Shown: positions 46,621-54,225 of the stretch, in pieces
Layout: each line of letters starts with the position of its first letter
Numbering within the stretch: the first letter of the stretch is position 1
Source: Bacteroidota bacterium
Lineage (GTDB): Bacteria; Bacteroidota; Bacteroidia; UKL13-3
DNA length: 54,669 nucleotides
Direction of reading: 5' to 3'
Assembly: GCA_027487835.1 (NCBI GenBank)
Contig: JAIYCU010000007.1
Coordinates: forward strand, 1-54,669
The notes under the pieces: generated by a model
What the model saw: the letters and a program-made list of their open reading frames with translations, nothing else
What the model was told of the DNA's origin: nothing
The model's database searches: none
Made by a program: the position numbers and the translations under genes

Positions 46621-49299
46621 GTGAAGCTTTTGAAAAACCTAACTAAATATTTTCAGCTAATTTTAGGCCTATGCTTACCAATGCTAGCCTTTGCAACTCA
46701 TTACAGAGCTGGAGAAATCACCTACAAACAATTAAGCCCAAGAACTTACGAAATTACAGTTATTACTTATACCGACCCAACCAACAATGCAGCTGATAGA
46801 AGCGCAATTGATGTGTTTTGGGGCGATGGCAAAAGTGATTTAATTCCCAGAAGCAATGGCAATGGCGAAATCATTAATAATGATATCACCAATCGGGTTA
46901 AGAAAAACATTTATATTTATACCCATACTTACCCGGGTGCAGCAAGTTATGTGATTAGTATTGCCGACCCTAACCGCGTTGATGGAATTAAAAATATCAA
47001 TGCAGGCAATAGTGTCGACATTCAATTTTATGTTGAATCTATGCTAACCATCAATGATGCACTCGGCAATAATCAATCACCCATTTTACTCCTACCCCCT
47101 ATTGATGAAGGTTGCATTGGCAGAACGTATACGCATAATCCTGCTGCATACGACCCTGATGGAGATAGCCTTGTTTATTCCATTGTTCCTTCTAAAATGG
47201 ATAGAGGCGTTCAAGTTCCAAACTTTTCTATTCCTTCCCATTCCGATTCTTTTGATATTTCCATCAATGATGGTCAACTTACCTGGGAAAGACCTGTTGA
47301 TTTAGGTCACTTCAATTGGGTAATTAGAATCAGCGAATACAGACGCGGCTTTTTGGTAGGTTTTGTTGAAAGAGATATGCAGGTTTATATCAATAATAAT
47401 TGTAATAACGACCCTCCCATTATCGCAAATCATAATTATTCTTGTATCGAGGCGCTTACTACCCTTCAACGAAATATAACCGCTACCGACCCAAATACTA
47501 CCCAAACCATTACCATGACTGCCTACGGTGGCCCTTTTGCACAAGTAAATAGTCCGGCCAAACTTAACCCAACTACAGTAGTTGGTCCTGCAACAGGTAT
47601 TACTGGTTTATTTAGCTGGACCCCTTCTTGCAATGCCATTCGCTACGAAGAATTTGCCGCTGTTTTTAGGGTGGTTGATAATGGTGCAGTAAAGAAATTA
47701 GCACATATCAATCATTGGCCAATTAAGGTAATTGGACCTGCCCCTAAAAATGTAAGAATTGTAAAAAAGAATGATGGCTTTTTAATATCGTGGAACCGCG
47801 ATACTTGCCAACTTGCTTTTGGATACAGAATTTACCGTCGCATAGATTCTTCTTACTATAAACCTAAATCTTGCGAAACTGGTGTGCCAGCCTATACAGG
47901 TTATACGCTTTTAGATACCACACAAGGTCCAAATAACAATACTTTTTTTGACGATAACCAAGGCAAAGGCATTTCTCCATTGGTTCGCTATTGCTACATT
48001 ATCACCGCCTTTTATCCTCCTAGAAACGAACAAGGCACCATTGTGTTCGGCATCCCCGTAGAAGGTTATGCCTCCGAAGAAGTTTGCGATATGTATTTAC
48101 GCACAAAGCCAATCATTATAAAGGCAAGTGTGCAAACAACAGATAAGCTAATTGGGAAAAATGAGATTGCTTGGATTGAACCAAACATCTTAGATACCGT
48201 AGAGTATCCTGCCCCGTATAGAATGGAATTACAGCGCAGTTCCAAAGCAAATGGACCTTATCAAGTTATTTCAAGCTTCAATTACCCAAATTTTGGGGCA
48301 GTAAAACCTGAAGCAGTAAATGACTCTTTGCTAAATACTACTGATAGTACCTACCATTATAAAGTACTATTTTTGGTAGCCAATACTAACCGAAAAATTG
48401 AAGAAAGTGTTTTTGCTGCAACCCCACGTTTAGCAGTCACTAATACCAATAGGTCTGTTATTTTAAAATGGACAGCCAATGTGCCTTGGGAAAATAAGCA
48501 AACCAAAATTTTCAAGAAAAATACAAGCAATGGATTCGACTCAATTGGCTTTACTACCAATAGTCAATTTACCGATACAGGTTTAGTAAATGGAAGCACT
48601 TACTGCTATGTCATTCAAACCATTGGCAATTATAATCCATTAGAGTATCCTCCCCTTTTGTTTAATTTTTCGCAAGAAATTTGTGGCACCCCAGTAGATA
48701 CCATTAGGCCTTGCCCACCCCTGTTAAGCATAGATACCCCTTGTAATAAATTTAATACCTTTAAAGTGGGTCTCAATTGGATCTATCCAAGCAATTGCGA
48801 GCAAGACTTAGCAGGGTTTAAAGTGTATTGGAAGAAAAATCAAAAAGAAAATTGGGTACTTTTAGCAAGTTTACCTAAAACAGCCAATTCTTATTCAGAC
48901 GAACGTGAGCAACTCAAGTTTACCATTGCAGGTTGTTACGCCGTTAGTGCCCTTGATACCTTTGGAAATGAAAGTTTTTTAACCAACCAAAGATGCATAG
49001 ATAATTGTCCGTTTTATGCCTTACCCAATGTATTTACGCCTAATGGAGATGAACGAAACGACTTATTAGTTCCCTTCCCTTACCGGTTTATAGATCGAGT
49101 AAATGTGAGTATCCTCAATCGTTGGGGTCAAATCATTTACAAAACAGACAACCTCAATATTAATTGGAATGGCAAGGTGGATAATACAGGAGAAGAATGC
49201 CCAGAAGGCGTTTATTTTTATATCATTGAAGTTTTTGAAAGTTATTTAGAGGGTACCAAAAAGCGCGACCTAAAAGGTACTGTTACATTAATAAGATAA
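46621..49299 (+). CDS. Gliding motility-associated-type exported protein (T9SS type B tail)
   Basis: 892 aa from a GTG at 46621; a frame from 46561 is open but overlaps the sdhB terminator, and TTG 46630 is an alternative. After a signal peptide ending in FATHYRAGEITYK, a long beta-rich region with fibronectin-type modules (about 380-760) follows, then the type B sorting domain NVFTPNGDERNDLL ... FYIIEVFES. Large surface protein that relies on T9SS; exact role unknown. Its stop is 4 bp before the ribE start. Confidence 0.87.
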   Translation: MKLLKNLTKYFQLILGLCLPMLAFATHYRAGEITYKQLSPRTYEITVITYTDPTNNAADRSAIDVFWGDGKSDLIPRSNGNGEIINNDITNRVKKNIYIYTHTYPGAASYVISIADPNRVDGIKNINAGNSVDIQFYVESMLTINDALGNNQSPILLLPPIDEGCIGRTYTHNPAAYDPDGDSLVYSIVPSKMDRGVQVPNFSIPSHSDSFDISINDGQLTWERPVDLGHFNWVIRISEYRRGFLVGFVERDMQVYINNNCNNDPPIIANHNYSCIEALTTLQRNITATDPNTTQTITMTAYGGPFAQVNSPAKLNPTTVVGPATGITGLFSWTPSCNAIRYEEFAAVFRVVDNGAVKKLAHINHWPIKVIGPAPKNVRIVKKNDGFLISWNRDTCQLAFGYRIYRRIDSSYYKPKSCETGVPAYTGYTLLDTTQGPNNNTFFDDNQGKGISPLVRYCYIITAFYPPRNEQGTIVFGIPVEGYASEEVCDMYLRTKPIIIKASVQTTDKLIGKNEIAWIEPNILDTVEYPAPYRMELQRSSKANGPYQVISSFNYPNFGAVKPEAVNDSLLNTTDSTYHYKVLFLVANTNRKIEESVFAATPRLAVTNTNRSVILKWTANVPWENKQTKIFKKNTSNGFDSIGFTTNSQFTDTGLVNGSTYCYVIQTIGNYNPLEYPPLLFNFSQEICGTPVDTIRPCPPLLSIDTPCNKFNTFKVGLNWIYPSNCEQDLAGFKVYWKKNQKENWVLLASLPKTANSYSDEREQLKFTIAGCYAVSALDTFGNESFLTNQRCIDNCPFYALPNVFTPNGDERNDLLVPFPYRFIDRVNVSILNRWGQIIYKTDNLNINWNGKVDNTGEECPEGVYFYIIEVFESYLEGTKKRDLKGTVTLIR

Positions 49300-49303
49300 G
49301 AGC

Positions 49304-49906
49304 GTGTTTACTGGAATTATTGAAACAACCGCAAAACTAATTGCAAAGGAGGTAGAAGGAGGCAATGTGCACTTTACCTTTCAATCCCCTATTAGTAATG
49401 AATTGAAAATCGACCAAAGTGTAGCCCATAATGGGGTTTGCTTAACGGTTGTAAAACTTGGTTCAAACCAACATACCGTTACTGCCATAGAAGAAACCCT
49501 TAACAAAACCAACTTAGGCAATTTACAAATAGAGGATAGCGTAAACCTTGAGCGTTGCATGCCAGCGCATGGCAGGTTTGATGGGCATTTAGTGCAAGGA
49601 CATGTAGATGATACAGCCGTTTGCAAAGAGGTAATTACCAAAGATGGCAGTTGGGAGTTTCACTTTGAGTTAAATAACTTAGCCCAATCTTTACTTGTGG
49701 TTGATAAGGGCAGCATTTGTATCAATGGGGTAAGCCTAACGGTGGTAGCTTGCAAAGAAAAAAACTTTCATGTGGCCATTATCCCTTATACCTTTGAGCA
49801 AACTCAATTTAAACACCTAAGTGCAGGAGATGTCGTAAACCTTGAGTTTGACATTGTAGGTAAATACCTTCAAAAGCACTTAGCATTTTTAAAAGTTTCG
49901 GTTTGA
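49304..49906 (+). CDS. ribE: Riboflavin synthase, alpha chain
   Basis: Dismutates two lumazine molecules to riboflavin. 200 aa from a GTG, MFTGIIETTAKL, with two homologous barrels; VCLTVVKL and GVSLTVVAC are the matching halves, and ERCMPAHGRFDGHLVQGHVD the interdomain loop. The C-terminus ends KVSV within the motif GTTTCGGTTTGAACC, which contains the TGA stop. Terminator follows. Confidence 0.95.
   Translation: MFTGIIETTAKLIAKEVEGGNVHFTFQSPISNELKIDQSVAHNGVCLTVVKLGSNQHTVTAIEETLNKTNLGNLQIEDSVNLERCMPAHGRFDGHLVQGHVDDTAVCKEVITKDGSWEFHFELNNLAQSLLVVDKGSICINGVSLTVVACKEKNFHVAIIPYTFEQTQFKHLSAGDVVNLEFDIVGKYLQKHLAFLKVSV
49460..49469 (+). repeat. Dispersed motif GGTTCAAACC
   Basis: Inside ribE; GGT-TCA-AAC; extended TTGGTTCAAACCAA. 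Confidence 0.7.
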
Positions 49907-49909
49907 ACC
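49895..49909 (-). repeat. Extended motif GTTTCGGTTTGAACC at ribE stop
   Basis: Contains the ribE TGA stop; it is an exact inverted match to 50868-50882. Confidence 0.8.
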
Positions 49910-49913
49910 AAAC

Positions 49914-49931
49914 CTGAGCGCTCAGTTTTTT
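49914..49931 (+). terminator. Terminator after ribE
   Basis: Perfect 12-bp palindrome CTGAGCGCTCAG (49914-49925) followed by six Ts. It begins 8 bp after the ribE stop. The loop must open inner pairs, so strength is moderate. Confidence 0.6.
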
Positions 49932-49963
49932 AAGTACACTACTTTTTTAGTATACTTGAACCC

Positions 49964-50842
49964 ATGAAAAAAGCATATGTATTTCCGGGTCAAGGTGCCC
50001 AATTTGTAGGCATGGGAAAAGACCTATACGACAATAATGAGCTAGCAAAAAGTCTATTTGAACAAGCCAATGATATTTTAGGCTTTAGGATTACCGACCT
50101 TATGTTTGCCGGTACCGATGAAGATTTAAAGCAAACAAGGGTTACCCAACCTGCTATATTTTTACACTCAGTTATAAAAGCTAAAACCACTGCAGATTTT
50201 GCACCAGACATGGTAGCGGGTCATAGCCTTGGAGAGTTCTCTGCCTTGGTAGCCAATGGCACTTTATCTTTTGAAGATGGACTGAAGTTAGTTTACGCTA
50301 GAGCAATGGCCATGCAAAAAGCCTGTGAAATTGAACCTTCTACCATGGCGGCAGTATTGGGTTTAGAAGATGCTAAAGTAGAAGAGATTTGCGCCACTGT
50401 AACAGAAGGCATTGTGGTAGCTGCTAATTATAATTGTCCTGGTCAATTGGTTATTTCTGGCAGCATTGCGGGTGTTAACAAAGCCTGTGAATTATTAAAA
50501 GCAGCTGGTGCTAAAAGGGCTTTGGTGTTGCAAGTGGGTGGAGCCTTTCACTCCCCATTAATGGAACCTGCAAGAGTAGAATTAGAAGCAGCCATAAAAG
50601 CCACTCATTTTAATACGCCTAGTTGCCCTGTTTATCAGAATGTAAGTGCATCAGCTGTTTCAAATGTAGAAGAGATAAAATTAAACTTGGTGGCACAATT
50701 AACAGCGCCAGTTAGATGGACACAATCTGTGCAAGCCATGGTGGCTGATGGCGCCATGCAGTTTATTGAATGCGGCCCTGGTAATGTTTTACAAGGTCTT
50801 GTAAAGAAAATTCACAAAGAAGCAGAAACACTCAGCGCCTAA
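49964..50842 (+). CDS. fabD: Malonyl-CoA:ACP acyltransferase
   Basis: Charges ACP with malonate in fatty-acid synthesis. 292 aa; nucleophile S88 in GHSLGEFSAL, PGQGAQFVGMG at the start, His in GGAFHSPLM. Complete. Not in a fab cluster: flanked by ribE and a convergent ABC exporter and bracketed by inverted copies of GTTTCGGTTTGAACC. Its stop codon lies in the loop of the terminator hairpin. Confidence 0.96.
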   Translation: MKKAYVFPGQGAQFVGMGKDLYDNNELAKSLFEQANDILGFRITDLMFAGTDEDLKQTRVTQPAIFLHSVIKAKTTADFAPDMVAGHSLGEFSALVANGTLSFEDGLKLVYARAMAMQKACEIEPSTMAAVLGLEDAKVEEICATVTEGIVVAANYNCPGQLVISGSIAGVNKACELLKAAGAKRALVLQVGGAFHSPLMEPARVELEAAIKATHFNTPSCPVYQNVSASAVSNVEEIKLNLVAQLTAPVRWTQSVQAMVADGAMQFIECGPGNVLQGLVKKIHKEAETLSA

Positions 50843-50858
50843 AGCGCTGATGTTTTTT
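50832..50858 (+). terminator. Terminator overlapping the fabD stop
   Basis: TCAGCGC (50832-50838), loop CTAAA, GCGCTGA (50844-50850), then a T run (50853-50858). The TAA stop of fabD is inside the loop, so the stem begins within the last codons. Confidence 0.8.
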
Positions 50859-50867
50859 ATCTCAGTG

Positions 50868-50882
50868 GGTTCAAACCGAAAC
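50868..50882 (+). repeat. Extended motif GGTTCAAACCGAAAC at ABC exporter stop
   Basis: Contains the TGA of the exporter gene on the minus strand; inverted copy of 49895-49909, so fabD lies between. Confidence 0.8.
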
Positions 50883-52625
50883 TTTTGAACGCTCCCCAAT
50901 TTGTTGGCGCCACATAGCGTAATACAAACCTTTCTCTGCTATCAACGCTTCGTGGGTTCCCGTTTCTGCCATTCTACCTTTTTCTAATACATAGATTCTA
51001 TCGGCATGCATAATGGTGCTCAAACGATGGGCAATCATAACGGTTATTTGTTCTTTTTTAGCGCTAATGCTTCGAATGGTATTGCTAATTTCTTCTTCGG
51101 TAATTGAATCTAAGGCAGAAGTAGCCTCATCAAAAATGAGCAACCTTGGCTTTCTTAATAAAGCACGTGCAATAGAAAGCCTTTGCTTTTCTCCACCAGA
51201 AATTTTAATTCCACCTTCCCCGATTACACTATCAATGCCCTTTTCGCTTCTTGCCAATAAGTTTTGACAAGCCGCTTGTTGCAAGGCATCTAAAATTTCT
51301 TGGTCGTTAGCCCCAGGATTTACAAATTGAAGGTTCTCCTTTATTGTACCAGAAAACAATTGGGTGTCTTGGGTCACAAAACCAATTTGAGCTCTTAACT
51401 CGTCATAATTAATTTCGCTTGTAGCCACATGATTAAAGCTAATTTGCCCTACATTGGGTTGATATAAGCCCACCAACATTTTAACTAAGGTGGTTTTACC
51501 AGAACCCGAAGGCCCTACAAAAGCAATGGTTTCACCCTTACTGGCTGTAAAACTAATATCATGAATAGCATACTGACTAGCCGTTTTATGCTTAAAACTC
51601 ACCTCAGAAAATGCCAAGTTATTTAATTCATTAAGTGAAACAGGATTTTCAGGTGTACGTTCCAAAGGCCTTTCCATAATATTTTGAAAATTTTGCAATG
51701 AAGCCTCGGCTTCCCTAAAACTAAGAATAACATTTCCTAATTCTTGTAATGGACCAAAAATAAAGAAAGAGTAAAACTGCAAGGTCATAAGTTGACCCAA
51801 ACTCATTTCCTTGTGAAAAATCATGTACATTAACATGAATAAAATACTTTGACGAAGGAGATTAACAATGGTTCCTTGCAAGAAACTAATGCTTCGAATA
51901 CTTTTAACCTTTTCCAACTCTAACCTTAGAATTTTCTGTGTGCTTTGATTAAGTCGGTTCATCTCTTGATTTGTTAAGCCAAGACTTTTAATCAATTCAA
52001 TGTTGCGCAAGGATTCAGTGGTAGAACCAGCCAATACCTTAGTTTGTTGTACAATTCTTTGTTGTACTTTCTTTACTTGTTTGGATAAAAAGCTAGTAAG
52101 CCAACCCAATAAAACACTTGCTCCAAAATAAATGAGAATGAGCATGGGTTGAACCTGAATGGCATAAATTATCACAAAGATGATCCCAACAAAAGACGTA
52201 AAGAAGATATTGATAAAATTGATGATAAACTTTTCAGAATCGGTTCTAACCTTTTGAAGCACATTTAGCAATTCGCCCGAGCGTTGGTCTTCAAACTCAT
52301 GAAAAGGCATTTGCAAAGCATGTTTGAGTCCGTCTGTAAAAACCGCCGCACCAAATTTCTGAATGATAAGGCTTAACGTATAATCTTGGAAAGCTTTAGC
52401 AATTCTGCTCACCATGGCCACGCCAATGGCAGCCCCAATAAGCAATCCAATGCCTTTTAAAAAGGTATTTTCATCATAATCGGCTGGGCGTGTAGCATAC
52501 CGGTCGATTAACTTTCCATAAATAAATGGATCTAATAAAGAGAACATTTGGTTAAGTGCGGCAAAAAGCAAGGCCAAAGCCACTAAACCTTTATAATTTT
52601 TGAGGTAGCGTAAGAGAACTTTCAT
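50871..52625 (-). CDS. ABC exporter, MsbA-like half-transporter
   Basis: 584 aa: about six hydrophobic segments (about 1-320), then ATP domain with Walker A GPSGSGKTT, signature ISGGEKQRLSIARALL, Walker B LLIFDEATSALD and switch His in IAHRLSTIM. Homodimeric lipid or peptide exporter; substrate unknown. 28 bp after the CNNM gene, so likely cotranscribed. C-terminus KVSV ends on the motif GTTTCGGTTTGAACC with TGA. Confidence 0.92.
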   Translation of the reverse strand: MKVLLRYLKNYKGLVALALLFAALNQMFSLLDPFIYGKLIDRYATRPADYDENTFLKGIGLLIGAAIGVAMVSRIAKAFQDYTLSLIIQKFGAAVFTDGLKHALQMPFHEFEDQRSGELLNVLQKVRTDSEKFIINFINIFFTSFVGIIFVIIYAIQVQPMLILIYFGASVLLGWLTSFLSKQVKKVQQRIVQQTKVLAGSTTESLRNIELIKSLGLTNQEMNRLNQSTQKILRLELEKVKSIRSISFLQGTIVNLLRQSILFMLMYMIFHKEMSLGQLMTLQFYSFFIFGPLQELGNVILSFREAEASLQNFQNIMERPLERTPENPVSLNELNNLAFSEVSFKHKTASQYAIHDISFTASKGETIAFVGPSGSGKTTLVKMLVGLYQPNVGQISFNHVATSEINYDELRAQIGFVTQDTQLFSGTIKENLQFVNPGANDQEILDALQQAACQNLLARSEKGIDSVIGEGGIKISGGEKQRLSIARALLRKPRLLIFDEATSALDSITEEEISNTIRSISAKKEQITVMIAHRLSTIMHADRIYVLEKGRMAETGTHEALIAEKGLYYAMWRQQIGERSKVSV

Positions 52626-52653
52626 GACACAAAGAAAGGGAATTTTATGCTAC

Positions 52654-53928
52654 CTAAGCTTTTCTACTAACAAGAATTTTATCAATTCTCTGCCCATCTT
52701 TATCTATGATTTCTAGTGAGATGTCATCGATTTCAATACAATCCCCAATTTCAGGCAGTTTACCAATTCTATTTATAAATAATCCTCCAACCGTGGCAAA
52801 TTTATTGGCATTGATATCTGGCAAATAAATATCAAAAAACTTAGCAAATTCAAATATTGAATACTGCCCATCAACAAACCATGAGTTCGAATTTCTCTTG
52901 GTAATTTGATATTCAAAATGTTCACTTTCAGTAATATCTCCTACCAATGCATCCATTACATCATCCATGGTAACCATGCCTAAGGTTGTTCCATATTCAT
53001 CAATCACGATTCCGAAATGCATCTTATTTTTCTTGAACTGTTCTAGCACATTGTATGCTGTGGCATTTTCATTAAAAAAAACTGGCTTTTTGAGATAATC
53101 TGCTATTTTGAAATTAGTAATATCTTGTATAAACAAATCTTTTAGCAATACCATGCCCACAATATCATCCAAATCATTGCTAGAGGAAACAGGGTAAGCT
53201 GAGTGCTTTTCATTATTAATTTTTGCACTAATTGATTCCCAAGTGTCATTAGAAGAAAAGAAAACGATTTCATTTCTATGGGTAAAAAGCGAACTAACTT
53301 TTCTATCACCCAATTCAAAAACTCGTTCTACAATATTTTGTTCAATGTCTTGTATTTCTCCACCATCAGCACTCTCCTTTATAATAGATTTTATCTCTTC
53401 TTCAGAAACCTTTTGGTCTGAACTTTCGCTTATTCCCAATAACTTTAATAATACATTATTGGTAATGGTAAGCAACCAAACAAACGGAGAAGTTAGTTTG
53501 GCAACAAGATTCATTGGCTTGGCCAAAATAACTGCAATGGGTTCTGGAAAAGTCATTCCTATTCTTTTAGGCAATAACTCGCCAATTACAATCGACAAGT
53601 AAGTAATGAAAATAACTATTACAGCTGTAGCAATTTTGTCTGCATAGGCATTGATTAATGTGTAGCCAGCAAAAAAACTAGTTAAATCGTTGGTTAAATT
53701 CTCTCCACTATAAACCCCCAATAAAATCCCAATTAAGGTAATGCCAATTTGAATAGTAGATAAAAACTTAGTAGGATTTTCGGCCAATTCCAAAGCGGTT
53801 TTAGCGCCAGAACTTCCTTTCTTCTTAAGACTTTCTAATTTAAACTTTCTAGATGCAACCAATGACATTTCGGTCATTGAAAATAAACCATTAATTAATA
53901 CCAATGCTAAAATGACTAGAATTTCCAT
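52654..53928 (-). CDS. CNNM/CorC-type membrane protein (hemolysin family)
   Basis: 424 aa: DUF21/CNNM membrane part (four segments within about 1-180), paired CBS domains (about 200-320), and a C-terminal CorC/HlyC transporter-associated domain. VIGELLPKRIGMTFPEP is typical. Probably a magnesium or cobalt transporter or regulator. Upstream lies a gap with 21-bp-spaced repeats. Downstream, the ABC exporter follows by 28 bp. Confidence 0.92.
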   Translation of the reverse strand: MEILVILALVLINGLFSMTEMSLVASRKFKLESLKKKGSSGAKTALELAENPTKFLSTIQIGITLIGILLGVYSGENLTNDLTSFFAGYTLINAYADKIATAVIVIFITYLSIVIGELLPKRIGMTFPEPIAVILAKPMNLVAKLTSPFVWLLTITNNVLLKLLGISESSDQKVSEEEIKSIIKESADGGEIQDIEQNIVERVFELGDRKVSSLFTHRNEIVFFSSNDTWESISAKINNEKHSAYPVSSSNDLDDIVGMVLLKDLFIQDITNFKIADYLKKPVFFNENATAYNVLEQFKKNKMHFGIVIDEYGTTLGMVTMDDVMDALVGDITESEHFEYQITKRNSNSWFVDGQYSIFEFAKFFDIYLPDINANKFATVGGLFINRIGKLPEIGDCIEIDDISLEIIDKDGQRIDKILVSRKA

Positions 53929-53974
53929 TTATTTTTCATTTTATAAGGAAGAGCAAACATAACTGTTTAGAAGC

Positions 53975-54026
53975 CTTATTGATGGCAAATTTTGTCTTAT
54001 TGATGACTCGCCGAGCCTTATCGGTC
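53975..54026. repeat. Three direct repeats with exact 21-bp period
   Basis: CTTATTGATG at 53975-53984 and 53996-54005, and a diverged third copy CTTATCGGTC at 54017-54026: starts are 21 bp apart, two helical turns. They lie 47 bp upstream of the CNNM ATG, suggesting cooperative protein sites. Inference only. Confidence 0.55.
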
Positions 54027-54046
54027 ACCGCCAAGGCGGAGAATGT

Positions 54047-54073
54047 AAAGAAGATTTTATAAAATCCTTCTTT
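54047..54073. repeat. Imperfect palindrome in divergent intergenic gap
   Basis: AAAGAAG (54047-54053), ATTTTATAAAAT, a single unpaired C, and CTTCTTT (54067-54073). It is hairpin-like with a T run beyond, yet no gene ends nearby. Close to it CCGCC-AA-GGCGG (54028-54039) forms a second small inverted repeat. The rest of the 297 bp gap shows nothing I recognise. Confidence 0.5.
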
Positions 54074-54225
54074 TAATAAAATAGCTGTACTGATTACCTT
54101 GGCTGGATATCCTTGAAATGGTTGAAGTAATTTAAGGATGATTTAAAACCTTTTTCATAAAACTTAACCTTAATCAATAAATTTCAAAAAAAACTATTCG
54201 AAATATTTTTTTGTTATACGAAATA

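Noticed and set aside
49951-49958. TATACTTG as a confirmed fabD promoter
   Set aside because: It deviates from TAnnTTTG and is only 5 bases from the ATG, so it is kept only as a leaderless-start candidate and not listed as a feature.
49895-50882. fabD bracket as a classical insertion sequence or MITE
   Set aside because: No transposase, no target duplication seen, and the 15-mers are part of a motif spread over the window and read into coding sequence.
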